A stretch of 64,000 nt of DNA from Kineococcus rubinsiae. Lineage in GTDB: Bacteria; Actinomycetota; Actinomycetes; Actinomycetales; Kineococcaceae. Position numbers and translations under genes: made by a program. The notes beneath the pieces were generated by a model that was not told the origin of the DNA, did no database searches, and saw only the letters and a program-made list of their open reading frames with translations. The stretch is from assembly GCF_011839805.1 (NCBI RefSeq), contig NZ_VWPY01000014.1, positions 1 through 64,000 of the forward strand. The letters are read 5' to 3'. Positions 8,789-17,435 of the stretch are shown piece by piece (the first letter of the stretch is position 1; the number at the start of each line of letters is the position of its first letter).

Positions 8789-9835
8789 TCAGCCCCGGGG
8801 GCCGGCGGTGGAGGCGCGGACCACCAGGGTCGGGGCCCTCGGCGGTTCCTCCTGCAGCAGAGCGCTGGTGGCGTCGTCGAGCAGGTCCAGGGAGGCGCGG
8901 GCCAGCTCGGCGAAGTCCTGGCGGACGGTGCTCAGCGGCGGGTAGAAGAAGTCCGCACCCTCGACGTCGTCGTAGCCGATCACGCTGACGTCCTCGGGCA
9001 CCCGCACGCCGACCTCGGCGAAGACCCTGAGCAGGCCCAGAGCCATGTGGTCGCTCGCGGCGAAGATGGCCGTGGGCAGCCCCTCCTCGACGAGGGTGTG
9101 GCCGAGGTCGTAGGCGTAGGCGGGGCTCCAGTCGCTCTCGAACCACCGCTCGCTCGACAGGCCTGCCTCGTCCATCTCCGCCGCCCAGCCGCGCAGGCGG
9201 ACCCGCCCGTCGAACCAGTCCTGCGACCCCGCCACGTGGAGGATGTCCGAGTGCCCCGAGCGGATCAGGTGCTGGGTGGCCATCCGCGCACCCAGCTCCT
9301 GGTTCTCACCCGAGACGAGCACGCCCGGGGTGGAGACCTCACCGGCGGCGATGAGGACCAGCGGGACGCGGGTCCGGTAGGCCCGCACCTGCGCGGCGGC
9401 CGCCACCAGGGGGGCGATGACGACGACGCCGTGCACGCCCATCTCCTCCAGGTTCCGCAGGGCCGCGGGGACGGAGACGCCGTACGGCTCGCGGATGGTG
9501 ACGACGGCGCACGTCAGCCCCTTGGCCCGCGCGGCCGCCTCGAGGGCCATCAGCGTGCTGGCGGGTCCGAGGCGGGGCGAGCCGTCGGTGACGATGCCCA
9601 GGGTCCCGGAGCGGTTGGTCGCGAGGTTGCGGGCGGTGAGGTTGCGCCGGTACCCGAGCTCCTCGATGGCCGCGAGCACCTTCGACCTCGTGGCCGGCGC
9701 CACGTCCGGGAGGTCGTTGAGCACCCGCGAGACCGTCTGGTGCGAGACGCCGGCGACCCGCGCGACGTCGCGGAGGCCGGGGTGCCGGGTCCCGCCGCCG
9801 CCCGGGACGCGAACCTGCCCTGCCGCCTTCACCAT
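8789..9835 (-). CDS. LacI family transcriptional regulator
   Basis: 348-aa LacI/GalR-family repressor. The N-terminal helix-turn-helix and hinge are clear (RDVARVAGVSHQTVSRVLN, then YRRNLTARNLATNRSGTLGIV), followed by the sugar-binding effector domain (DVSVIGYDDVEGADFFYPPL, LSTVRQDF). ATG start. It precedes the ABC operon on the same strand with a 395-nt gap holding an operator-like palindrome, so it most likely represses that operon until the imported sugar or a metabolite binds. Confidence 0.92.
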   Translation of the reverse strand: MVKAAGQVRVPGGGGTRHPGLRDVARVAGVSHQTVSRVLNDLPDVAPATRSKVLAAIEELGYRRNLTARNLATNRSGTLGIVTDGSPRLGPASTLMALEAAARAKGLTCAVVTIREPYGVSVPAALRNLEEMGVHGVVVIAPLVAAAAQVRAYRTRVPLVLIAAGEVSTPGVLVSGENQELGARMATQHLIRSGHSDILHVAGSQDWFDGRVRLRGWAAEMDEAGLSSERWFESDWSPAYAYDLGHTLVEEGLPTAIFAASDHMALGLLRVFAEVGVRVPEDVSVIGYDDVEGADFFYPPLSTVRQDFAELARASLDLLDDATSALLQEEPPRAPTLVVRASTAGPRG

Positions 9836-9860
9836 GTGGTCCTCGCTCGTCGACGGGGTC

Positions 9861-9906
9861 GTGCCCGCGCGACCACCCGGTCCGCAGACCGTGGTGCGCG
9901 CGGCAC
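9861..9906. other. Long imperfect hairpin upstream of the LacI gene
   Basis: Arms GTGCC-GCGCG-ACCA and TGGT-CGCGC-GGCAC pair with single-base bulges, and an inner stem CGGTC/GACCG closes on a CGCA loop. The structure starts 25 nt upstream of the lacI-family start codon. It could act as a terminator between divergent units, an operator, or a leader structure; I cannot tell which. Confidence 0.4.
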
Positions 9907-9962
9907 CAGCAGATCATGCCGGGGCGACGGCGGGGCGCGGGGCCGGTCGGCAGGGCCGGAGC

Positions 9963-9978
9963 TCGAACACGCGTTCGA
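9963..9978. promoter_or_regulatory. LexA binding site (SOS box)
   Basis: TCGAACACGCGTTCGA is an exact match to the actinobacterial/Gram-positive SOS box TCGAAC-N4-GTTCGA. It ends 20 nt before the GTG of the small gene at 9999. The divergent LacI gene starts 128 nt away, so the small gene is the likely target. Confidence 0.8.
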
Positions 9979-9998
9979 GTCCGTGCCATCCTGGCGGG

Positions 9999-10358
9999 GT
10001 GGCAGGCGGGCGCTGGAGCAGGTCGTACGAGGAGCGCTACCGCGCGGCCCGGGCCCGCGGCGAGCCCTCCCCCTTCGCCGAGGCGGAGCAGGCGCTGGCC
10101 CGCCGGGCCGGTGGTCCCCCTCAGACCACCGGTCCGGGCCGCGGGCCCACGGCGGAACCCGAGCGCAGCGTCGGCCGCCACTGCTGGGTCCAGGGCCCCG
10201 CGGAGGACCCCGGGCCCTTCCCCGGCCTCCTCCTCGCCTGGCGGCGGGGACCGGACGGCTGGCTCGGCCGCGTCGCCTACGTCCTGCTCGACGAGCACGT
10301 GCGCCCGGTCCTCATCGACACCTGGGTGCCCGCGTCGTCGCTGCGGCCCGCCACCTGA
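9999..10358 (+). CDS. Small hypothetical protein under a LexA box
   Basis: 119-aa soluble protein of unknown function. The N-terminal third is charged and arginine/alanine-rich (RSYEERYRAARARGE). The C-terminal half is a compact, probably beta-rich domain: RHCWVQGPAEDPGPFPG, LLLAWRRGPDGWLGRVAYVL, then RPVLIDTWVPASSLRP. No catalytic motif, signal peptide or membrane helix is visible. I chose GTG at 9999 because it follows the perfect SOS box by 20 nt and the conserved-looking sequence begins there; there is no strong ribosome site, so a short-leader transcript is possible. It is monocistronic, convergent with the stress-protein gene. LexA control implies a role in DNA damage response; this is inference. 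Confidence 0.65.
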   Translation: MAGGRWSRSYEERYRAARARGEPSPFAEAEQALARRAGGPPQTTGPGRGPTAEPERSVGRHCWVQGPAEDPGPFPGLLLAWRRGPDGWLGRVAYVLLDEHVRPVLIDTWVPASSLRPAT

Positions 10359-10376
10359 CGGGCCGCCTCGGACGGA

Positions 10377-11231
10377 TCAGCTGCGCTGCAGCGTCCTGGT
10401 GCCGACGACGTCGGGCAGGACGACGGTGCGCACGGACGCGGGGACGAGCACGACCGGCGCGCGCAGGGTCCGCATCGGCACGTCGTGCGGGTCGACCCCG
10501 CCGACGACGACGAGGTCCCCGACGGTCACGCGGTGCGCCAGCACGTCGCCCAGCTGACCCTCGGCGATGTCGGCGCGGATGGAGCGCCGGGCGACGGGCG
10601 CGACGACCTGACCGGCGCGCTGGTGGCGCTGCGCGGCGAGCAGGTGCCGGCGGCGGCGCTCGTCGTCGTGGTCGGGGTAGCGCAGCGGGTTCAGCGACCA
10701 CGTGGTCAGCACCCGGACCTGCAGCCCGGAGGCCTGGGCCCGCAGCAGCGCCCACTCGGCCACCGCGTCGTCCTCGCTGGAGACCAGCAGCAGCCGGCGG
10801 GCGGGCGAGACGACGGCCTGGGGCCCCACGAGCACCAGCGGTACCGGCGAGTGGGGCACGCACTCGCGCACCACGTGACCGGTGCCGGGACCGATCGGCC
10901 CCACGCGCCGGCCGACGCCGAGGACGAGCGCGTCGCTCGTCGCCGCGGCCATCAGCAGCGCCACGTGGGCGGTCCCGGTCACGCACGACGTCGTGACGGC
11001 CGGGGCCCGTCCGGGCAGGTGGCGCAGCTCCTCCGCCAGCGCCGGCCCGAGGGCCTCCGAGGGCAGCGCCTCGTGCAGGGGGGCGGGCAGCGTCGTGCGG
11101 TGCGGCGGGTCCACCGCGACGACGTGGACGCTGCGCCCCGTCGCGGCCCCGTCCACCAGCGCCCAGCGCAGGGCGCGCCGCGACGCTCCCGACCCCGAGA
11201 AACCCACCGTCGTGCGACCTCGAGCCTGCAT
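10377..11231 (-). CDS. Universal stress protein, tandem UspA domains
   Basis: 284-aa protein with two UspA-like domains. Domain 1 starts TTVGFSGSGASRRALRWAL and ends with a nucleotide-loop-like stretch GVGRRVGPIGPGTGHVVREC and the strand PVPLVLVGP. Domain 2 (about residues 145-275) keeps the fold (RRLLLVSSEDDAVAEWAL ... GDLVVVGG) but has a degenerate ATP loop. The ATG at 11231 is preceded by GAGGAGG at 8 nt, which decides the start. Such proteins bind ATP and are induced by stress or dormancy. It is a single-gene unit between the SOS gene and the end of the polyamine operon. Confidence 0.82.
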   Translation of the reverse strand: MQARGRTTVGFSGSGASRRALRWALVDGAATGRSVHVVAVDPPHRTTLPAPLHEALPSEALGPALAEELRHLPGRAPAVTTSCVTGTAHVALLMAAATSDALVLGVGRRVGPIGPGTGHVVRECVPHSPVPLVLVGPQAVVSPARRLLLVSSEDDAVAEWALLRAQASGLQVRVLTTWSLNPLRYPDHDDERRRRHLLAAQRHQRAGQVVAPVARRSIRADIAEGQLGDVLAHRVTVGDLVVVGGVDPHDVPMRTLRAPVVLVPASVRTVVLPDVVGTRTLQRS

Positions 11232-11278
11232 CGCCACCGCCTCCTCGCGGCCGGGACCGGAGCGCGCCGTTCCGCTCC

Positions 11279-11299
11279 TGCAGGCATGGTCCGCCTGCA
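11279..11299. terminator. Hairpin between USP gene and polyamine transporter operon
   Basis: Perfect 7-bp stem TGCAGGC/GCCTGCA with a 7-nt loop. It lies 48 nt upstream of the USP start and about 80 nt past the stop of the last transporter gene, both on the minus strand. It may terminate the transporter transcript or serve as an operator. There is no T-run, as usual in such GC-rich genomes. Confidence 0.4.
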
Positions 11300-11382
11300 A
11301 GCGCGCCGGGACAAGACGGCGGGCGTCGCGACCTCTCCGGTCGGCTCCCGCCGCTCGACTCGTGCCGGCCGACTCTCGCCGG

Positions 11383-12282
11383 TCAGCCCCCGCCGGTGAG
11401 GGTGCGGGCGACGTCGGTCGCGGAGTCCCCCGAGCGCCGCAGGACGAGGGCGACCACGGCGAGGCTCACCAGGGTCAGCACCAGCATCAGCGTGGAGACC
11501 GCGGCGATCTCCGGGCGCAGCGCGGCCCGCAGCGCCGACAGGACGTAGACGGGCCACGGGGTTCCCCCGGGCAGCTGCACGAAGCTCGCGACGATGGTGT
11601 TGTCCAGGCTCAGCGTGAACGCCATCAGCCCGCCCGCCAGGACGCCCGGCGCCGCCAGCGGCAGCGTGATGTCGCGGAACCGCGCCCACGGCGTCGCGTA
11701 GAGGTCCGCCGCGGCCTCCTCCAGCGAGGCGTCCATCCCGGACACGCGCGCCCGCACGATGAACGTGACCACGGCGGTCGAGAGCACCGAGTGCGCGATC
11801 ACGAGGCGCACGAGGCCGTTGCCGAACAGGGGGAGGCCGGCGTCGGAGTCGAGGGACACGAACCAGCCCAGCAGCGAGATCGCGTCCACGATCTCCGGCG
11901 TGACCAGCGTCAGGCCGAGCAGGAGCGTCAGCAGCCCCGCCCAACGCCCGCCGCGACGGGCCAGCGCCAGCCCCGCGAGGGAACCGATGACCGCCGAGAG
12001 CAGGGCCGCGCCCACGGCCGCCTTCACCGACGTCGCGATCGCCCCGCGGATCACGGGACGGTCCAGACCGGCGGCGTAGCTGCTGAACCCGAACCCCTGC
12101 CAGGAGGTCAGCAGGCGGCCCGTGTTGAACGAGTAGACGACGATGACCGCGATCGGCAGGAACAGGAACACCAGGACCAGCGCGCCCCAGATCCCCAGCA
12201 GCGCCGAGGAGGTGCTGCGCCGCCGGCGGGCGGGGGCCGGCGCCGCGCGGCGCGTGCCGGGACGGTCGTCGAGCGCGGTCAC
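11383..12282 (-). CDS. potC: Polyamine-type ABC transporter permease (PotC-like)
   Basis: 299-aa inner-membrane permease of the spermidine/putrescine family, with six hydrophobic helices and the EAA loop SLEEAAADLYATPWARFRDI followed by TLPLAAPGVLAGG. The N-terminus is basic and cytoplasmic. GTG start at 12282, overlapping the stop of the other permease gene (GTGA). It is the last gene of the operon, which also holds an ATPase, a receptor and a second permease. Polyamine is inferred from family membership and from the amine-catabolic neighbours. Confidence 0.88.
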   Translation of the reverse strand: MTALDDRPGTRRAAPAPARRRRSTSSALLGIWGALVLVFLFLPIAVIVVYSFNTGRLLTSWQGFGFSSYAAGLDRPVIRGAIATSVKAAVGAALLSAVIGSLAGLALARRGGRWAGLLTLLLGLTLVTPEIVDAISLLGWFVSLDSDAGLPLFGNGLVRLVIAHSVLSTAVVTFIVRARVSGMDASLEEAAADLYATPWARFRDITLPLAAPGVLAGGLMAFTLSLDNTIVASFVQLPGGTPWPVYVLSALRAALRPEIAAVSTLMLVLTLVSLAVVALVLRRSGDSATDVARTLTGGG

Positions 12283-13211
12283 GAGCGGCCTCCCGCGGGC
12301 GCCGGCACCCGGGCGGACGCCACGGCCGGCAGGTCGACCCGCCGGCCCCGGCGCACCGCGGTGCGCACGAGCAGCGCCACCGCCGCCGCGACGAGGACGG
12401 TGACCGCGATGAACACCACGAGCAGGACGGCCATCGCGGAGCCGAGGGCCCAGTTCTGCGCGGTCTGGAACTGGCTGGCGACGAGCTGGCCGACCATGTT
12501 GCCCTTCGCGCCCCCGAGGACGGTGGCGGTCACGTAGTCGCCCATGAGGGGCACGAACACCAGCAGGCACCCCGCGGCGATCCCCGGGAACGCGAGCGGC
12601 AGCGTGACCGACGTCAGGGTCCGCCAGCGGCCCGCGCCGAGGTCGCGGCTGGCCTCGCGCAGCGACGCCGTCGTGCGCTCCAGCGCCACGTAGCAGGGCA
12701 GCACCATGAGCGGCAGGTAGTTGTAGACGACGCCGAGCTGGACGGCGCCCCGCGTGTAGAGGACCTGCAGCGGGTCGTCCCGCAACCCGAGCGCCTGCAG
12801 CCCCGAGGACACGAACCCCTCGGGGCTGAGGGCGATCTGCCACCCCAGCGTGCGCACGAGGAAGTTCGTCCAGAACGGCACGAGCACCAGGGCGATCAGC
12901 AGGCCGCGCCAGCGCGTCGGCACCTTCACGGCGACCCAGTAGGCGAAGGGCAGCGCCACCACGAGGCAGATCGCCGTGCCCAGCAGCGCGATGCGCAGGG
13001 TGTTCCAGAACGTCGCCAGGAACGTGGCGTCCGCGGCCTCGCCGTAGCGCGCGAAGGACAGGACCTCGTTGGAGTGCGTGCCGAACAGTCCTGGCTTCTC
13101 CCCGAAGCTGTACCAGAACACCAGGGCGACGGGCGCGACGAAGAACGCCAGCAGGAACACCCACGCCGGCAGCGCCAGCGCCCCGTGGGGGGCGCGCAGC
13201 CGGCGCAGCAT
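12279..13211 (-). CDS. potB: Polyamine-type ABC transporter permease (PotB-like)
   Basis: 310-aa permease with six helices and the EAA-type loop TASLREASRDLGAGRWRTL followed by TLPLAFPGIAAGCLLVF. It contains the family-typical segment VPFWTNFLVRTLGWQI. The ATG at 13211 shares its A with the TGA of the receptor gene (TGATG), which fixes the start; the open frame continues further upstream but in non-protein-like sequence. It pairs with the PotC-like protein to form the channel. Confidence 0.88.
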   Translation of the reverse strand: MLRRLRAPHGALALPAWVFLLAFFVAPVALVFWYSFGEKPGLFGTHSNEVLSFARYGEAADATFLATFWNTLRIALLGTAICLVVALPFAYWVAVKVPTRWRGLLIALVLVPFWTNFLVRTLGWQIALSPEGFVSSGLQALGLRDDPLQVLYTRGAVQLGVVYNYLPLMVLPCYVALERTTASLREASRDLGAGRWRTLTSVTLPLAFPGIAAGCLLVFVPLMGDYVTATVLGGAKGNMVGQLVASQFQTAQNWALGSAMAVLLVVFIAVTVLVAAAVALLVRTAVRRGRRVDLPAVASARVPAPAGGRS

Positions 13212-14401
13212 CAGGCGCCCGCCGCGGCGCGGATCTTGCCGAGGATGGCCACGATCGTCTCGTGGCCGTCGTTGAGGACGCTCGCGGTCAGCCGGGCCAC
13301 GACCTCCTCGGAGGGGAAGACGAGCTCGGCGCGGTCGAGCCCCGCGGCCGTGGCCTTCGCCTCGATGTCCTTCAGGCCGGTGTTGTAGCCGATGTAGAGC
13401 AGCTCCTGGACGGAGGTGTCCACCTCGAGCACCTGGTCGATGAACGCGTACGCCGCGTCCGGGTGCTCGGCGCCGGCCGTGATGCACCAGTTGTCCATCC
13501 AGATGTTCGCCGTCGGCGTGGGGAAGACGTACTTCCACTTGTCCGGCTCGTTCGAGCCGTCGAGGCCGAGCCGCGCGTCCCCGTTCCAGCACTGCATGAG
13601 GGCGTACGTGGACTGCGCGATGGCGCTGCCGCCCGGGTTGGACTCGAACCCCTTCAGGTGCGGGGCGAGGTTCGCGACGAGGTAGTCCTCGCAGGCCTGC
13701 AGCTGCGCCGGGTCGGAGGTGTTCGGGTCGATCCCGTTCGCCGCGAGGTAGATGCAGGTGACCTCCCACGGGTCCTCGAGGATCGAGACGCTCCCGCTGG
13801 CCTCCTTCTGCGCGGCGTCGAGGAAGTCGGCCCAGGACGTCAGCTCGCGGCCGATGACGGTCGTGTCGTAGATGAACCCCGTCGTCCCCCAGTCCTTCGG
13901 GACGCTGTAGGTGTTGTCCGGGTCCCACGTCTGCCCGAGGTACTGCGGGTCGAGGTTGGCGAAGTTCGGCAGCTTGCTGCGGTCGAGCTCCGCGAGGAAC
14001 CCGTTCGAGCCCATCTGCGGGATGAACAGACCCGTCGGCACGACGATGTCGTAGCCGCTCGCGCCCTTCGCGGCGACGAGCTTCGCGAGCATCTCCTCGT
14101 TGGAGCCGTAGCTGTCGATCTGCAGCGTCGGGCCGCCGCCCTCCTGGAACGCGCTCAGCACCTCCGGGGCGTCGTAGTCGGCCCAGGTGTAGATGTTCAG
14201 AGCGTCCTCGACCTTCCCGTCCGCCTCCGCCCCCGCCGAGGACGCGCTCGAACCGCCGTCGCCGCAGGCCGACAGCGCCCAGGCCGAGCCCGCGGCGGCC
14301 AGGCCGCCGAGGACGCTGCGCCGGCCGAGGCGCGTGCTCAGCCGGCGCGCGGTCTCCCGCGGCGCGAGCAGGGAGGCGGTGGGCGGGGGCTTGCGGGTCA
14401 C
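13211..14401 (-). CDS. potD: Polyamine-binding lipoprotein (PotD-like), Tat-type signal
   Basis: 396-aa extracytoplasmic receptor of the spermidine/putrescine-binding family. The N-terminal region has a twin-arginine signal with a lipobox (LGRRSVLGG then ALSACG). The mature protein shows family landmarks: LNIYTWADYDAPEVLSAFQE, SNEEMLAKLVAAKGASGYDIV, DNWCITAGAEHPDAAYAFID. I chose GTG at 14401; the short leader upstream is not protein-like. It lies between the ATPase and permease genes in one operon. Confidence 0.9.
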   Translation of the reverse strand: MTRKPPPTASLLAPRETARRLSTRLGRRSVLGGLAAAGSAWALSACGDGGSSASSAGAEADGKVEDALNIYTWADYDAPEVLSAFQEGGGPTLQIDSYGSNEEMLAKLVAAKGASGYDIVVPTGLFIPQMGSNGFLAELDRSKLPNFANLDPQYLGQTWDPDNTYSVPKDWGTTGFIYDTTVIGRELTSWADFLDAAQKEASGSVSILEDPWEVTCIYLAANGIDPNTSDPAQLQACEDYLVANLAPHLKGFESNPGGSAIAQSTYALMQCWNGDARLGLDGSNEPDKWKYVFPTPTANIWMDNWCITAGAEHPDAAYAFIDQVLEVDTSVQELLYIGYNTGLKDIEAKATAAGLDRAELVFPSEEVVARLTASVLNDGHETIVAILGKIRAAAGA

Positions 14402-14478
14402 GGGCGCTCCTGGGGTGGCGGGGTGGACGGCGTCAGGGGGAACGGCGTCAGGGGGGAACGAGGTCAGAGGGAGACGGG

Positions 14479-15609
14479 TCAGGCGGGGAAGACGTGCACC
14501 TGCTCGGGCGGGAACGAGAGCCAGACCTCGCTGCCGACGTGCGCGGGGACGGCCGCGTCCGCACCGCGGGGCGCGCGGGCGATGAGCTCCAGCCCGGAGC
14601 CCGTCACGACCACCCGCTGCACCACGTCGCCCAGGTGGGCGACCCCGGCGAGCGTCCCGCGCACGACGTTGGCACCGCCCCGGGGTTCGGCCGCCGTGAC
14701 GGTGAGCGCCTCGGGGCGGATCGCGGCCAGGACGTCGCCGCCGGCGGCGGGGCCCGACCACGCGCGGGTGCTGGACACCGTGGCGTCGGCGCAGCGCAGC
14801 ACGCCGGGCTGCACGACGGTGGCGGGCAGGAAGTTCTGCTTGCCGATGAACCCCGCGACGAACGCGCTGACGGGTTCGGAGTAGATGTCCTCGGGCGCCC
14901 CGAGCTGCTGCACGCGGCCGTCGAGCATGACCGCGATGCGGTCGCTCATCGACAGCGCCTCCTCCTGGTCGTGGGTGACGAACACGAACGTCGTCCCCAG
15001 CGAGGTCTGCAGCAGCTTCAGCTCGACCTGCATCTCCTCGCGCAGCTTGCGGTCCAGCGCGGAGAGGGGCTCGTCGAGCAGCAGGACCTGCGGCCGGTTC
15101 ACGAGCGCGCGGGCGAGCGCGACGCGCTGCTGCTGTCCGCCCGAGAGCGCGGCGGGGGCGCGGGTGGCGAAGGCGCTCATGCGCACCATCTCCAGCGCCT
15201 CCCCCACCCGGCGCCGCACGTCGGCCTTCGGGGTGCGGCGCTGCCGCAGGCCGTAGGCGACGTTCTCGGCGACGCTCATGTGCGGGAACAGGGCGTAGGC
15301 CTGGAAGACGGTGTTCACGGGCCGCCGGTGCGCGGGGACGCCGACGACGGAGCGGCCCGCGATCTCGATGGTCCCCTCGTCGGGTTCCTCGAAGCCGGCG
15401 AGCATCCGCAGCAGGGTCGTCTTGCCGCAGCCCGAGGGCCCCAGCAGGGAGAGGAACTCCCCCGACCGCACGTCGAGGTCGACGCCCGCGACGGCCGTCG
15501 CGGCGCCGAAGCGCTTCACGACGCCGCGCAGCGCGACGGAACCCCCGGCCCCGACGAGGGACGGCGCGGGTACCGGAGCGGTCACGGTCACCGGGTCGAG
15601 GCTCGTCAT
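14479..15609 (-). CDS. potA: Polyamine-type ABC transporter ATP-binding protein (PotA-like)
   Basis: 376-aa ATPase with Walker [10 protein letters not shown], signature [15 protein letters not shown] and Walker [13 protein letters not shown], followed by a C-terminal TOBE regulatory domain (about residues 290-376). Residues such as [13 protein letters not shown] are typical of the polyamine/iron branch. The ATG start overlaps the amidohydrolase stop (ATGA). It energises the PotBC-type channel. Confidence 0.92.
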   Translation of the reverse strand: MTSLDPVTVTAPVPAPSLVGAGGSVALRGVVKRFGAATAVAGVDLDVRSGEFLSLLGPSGCGKTTLLRMLAGFEEPDEGTIEIAGRSVVGVPAHRRPVNTVFQAYALFPHMSVAENVAYGLRQRRTPKADVRRRVGEALEMVRMSAFATRAPAALSGGQQQRVALARALVNRPQVLLLDEPLSALDRKLREEMQVELKLLQTSLGTTFVFVTHDQEEALSMSDRIAVMLDGRVQQLGAPEDIYSEPVSAFVAGFIGKQNFLPATVVQPGVLRCADATVSSTRAWSGPAAGGDVLAAIRPEALTVTAAEPRGGANVVRGTLAGVAHLGDVVQRVVVTGSGLELIARAPRGADAAVPAHVGSEVWLSFPPEQVHVFPA

Positions 15610-17297
15610 CGGGGTCCTCCTGGGCTCGTCGCGTGCTGGTGGTCGTGGACGACGGCGCCGCCCACGACCGTCGTGTCCACCGACAGCTCGTGCAGCTCCG
15701 CGGCCGGCAGGTCGAACGGGTTCCCCGAGCAGACCGCCAGGTCGGCGACGGACCCCGGGCGCACCGCCCCGGCGTCGTCGTGGCGGTTGATCCAGGCCGA
15801 CCCCGCCGTGTACGCGGACAGCGCCTCGGTCAGCGTCAGGACGTGCTGCGGCAGGAACGCCGGGACCTCGGGTTCCCCGGGCGGGCGGCGGGTCACGGCG
15901 ACCGAGATGGCCTGCCACGGGTCGGGGGTGGAGACGGGCCAGTCGGAACCCATCACCAGGCGGGCGCCGCTGCGCAGCAGCCCGCCGAAGGGGTACTGCC
16001 ACCCCGAGCGCTCGGGGCCGAGGAACGGCGTCGTGAGCTCGGACATCTGCGCGTCGTCGCAGGCCCACAGCGCCTGCGCGTTGGCCGCGACCCCGAGCTC
16101 CGCGAACCGCGGGACGTCGTCGGGGTGGACGACCTGCAGGTGGGCGAGGTGGTGCCGCCCGCCCCGCGAGGTGGGGGAGCGCCGGGCGGCCTCGACGGCG
16201 TCGAGGGCGTCGCGCGCGGCCCGGTCGCCGATGACGTGCACGTGGACGTCGAAGCCGGCGGCGTCGAGCGCGGGCACCGCGGCCAGCAGCAGGTCGCGGT
16301 CCAGGTGGGAGAGCCCCGAACCGGCGCTCGCGCAGCCGCAGCGGTCGAGGTAGGGCGAGAGCATCGACGCCGTCTGGTTCTCCGCGACCCCGTCGAGCAT
16401 GATCTTGACGGTGGTGGCCCGGAACCGCCCGGTCCCCGCCGCCGCCCGGCGGGCCGCGAGACCCGCGACGACATCGTCCACGTCGGCGACCGCGTGACCC
16501 CGCGGCCACCACAGTGCCCCGACGACGCGGGCGGTGAGGGTCCCCGCCTCCTGCGCGGCCAGGTAGGCCCCGGTGGTGTCAGAGTGGCCCGCGTACTCCC
16601 CCACGATCGCGTCCTGCCAGCCCGTGATGCCCAGGGACAGCAGGTAGCGCTGCCCCTCGGCCAGACCGGCCGCCACGGTCGCGTCCGTCACGGGCGGCAG
16701 GAACCGGCCGACGAGGTCCATGGCCCCCTCGTGCAGGGTTCCCGTGGGCGTGCCGTCCGGGTCCCGCTCGATCCGGCCGTCCGGCGGGTCGGGAGTTCCC
16801 GCGTCGACCCCGGCCAGGCGCAGGGCGGCGGAACTCACCCAGGCGCCGTGGTGGTCGCGGTTGACGAGGTAGGCGGGACGCTCGCCGACGGCGGCGTCGA
16901 GGTCCTCGCGGCGGGGGGTCCCGCCCGGGAAGTCGGACATCGCCCAGCCGCCCCCGACGATCCAGTCGCCGGGCGTCGTGGCCGCGCGCTCCGCCAGCAG
17001 CTGCAGCGTCGCGGCCCGCCCGGACACCGCGGTCAGGTCGCAGCCGAGACGTTCGACGCCCCCCATGACGGGGTGCACGTGGGCGTCGGTGAAACCCGGG
17101 AGCAGCAGGCGCCCGGCGAGGTCGACGACCTCGGTGCGCGGCCCCGCGGGACCCGCGGCGGCCCGGACCTCGTCGTCGGTCCCGACGGCCACGACCCGGC
17201 CCGCCGAGACCGCGACCGCGGTGGCCGTGGGGTGCAGGGCGGAACCCGTGAACACGCGGCCCGAGTGCAGCAGCAGGTCGGCGGCGTCGTGCGGCAC
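15606..17297 (-). CDS. Amidohydrolase family protein (YtcJ/exoenzyme-regulator-like)
   Basis: 563-aa metal-dependent amidohydrolase of the YtcJ-like group. Visible landmarks are the HxH metal motif in [12 protein letters not shown] near residue 73, [15 protein letters not shown] in the middle and [14 protein letters not shown] near the C-terminus. Members hydrolyse C-N bonds in diverse amides and ureides. It is the first gene of the transporter operon and overlaps potA by 4 nt, so it may release an amine or polyamine from an N-acyl precursor taken up by the transporter. The substrate is inferred only from context. A candidate Lrp-type motif lies 64 nt upstream of the start. Confidence 0.82.
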   Translation of the reverse strand: MPHDAADLLLHSGRVFTGSALHPTATAVAVSAGRVVAVGTDDEVRAAAGPAGPRTEVVDLAGRLLLPGFTDAHVHPVMGGVERLGCDLTAVSGRAATLQLLAERAATTPGDWIVGGGWAMSDFPGGTPRREDLDAAVGERPAYLVNRDHHGAWVSSAALRLAGVDAGTPDPPDGRIERDPDGTPTGTLHEGAMDLVGRFLPPVTDATVAAGLAEGQRYLLSLGITGWQDAIVGEYAGHSDTTGAYLAAQEAGTLTARVVGALWWPRGHAVADVDDVVAGLAARRAAAGTGRFRATTVKIMLDGVAENQTASMLSPYLDRCGCASAGSGLSHLDRDLLLAAVPALDAAGFDVHVHVIGDRAARDALDAVEAARRSPTSRGGRHHLAHLQVVHPDDVPRFAELGVAANAQALWACDDAQMSELTTPFLGPERSGWQYPFGGLLRSGARLVMGSDWPVSTPDPWQAISVAVTRRPPGEPEVPAFLPQHVLTLTEALSAYTAGSAWINRHDDAGAVRPGSVADLAVCSGNPFDLPAAELHELSVDTTVVGGAVVHDHQHATSPGGPR

Positions 17298-17360
17298 AGG
17301 CTGGCTCCCTCCGTCGTCGAACGGTTCGACTACGGTGGAACGTACCGACGAACAGGCGGT

Positions 17361-17375
17361 TGGACAACGGATTCC
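17361..17375 (-). promoter_or_regulatory. Candidate Lrp-type motif upstream of amidohydrolase/pot operon
   Basis: Read on the minus strand, GGAATCCGTTGTCCA resembles the repeated motif seen in the lrp/FAD intergenic region (20736-20774) and between the amine oxidase and APC genes (28270-28317). It lies in the 138-nt gap before the operon start at 17297. Its role as a regulator site is inferred from recurrence. Confidence 0.45.
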
Positions 17376-17435
17376 GGCGTCGATCGTGTAAACAACATCG
17401 GGTTCCGCGTGCGCCGCGGGGTCAGCGCGGCACGC

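Noticed and set aside
12279-13928. Longer permease with a 240-residue N-terminal extension
   Set aside because: The extension is an out-of-frame reading of the polyamine-binding protein gene; the ATG at 13211 gives a normal PotB length.
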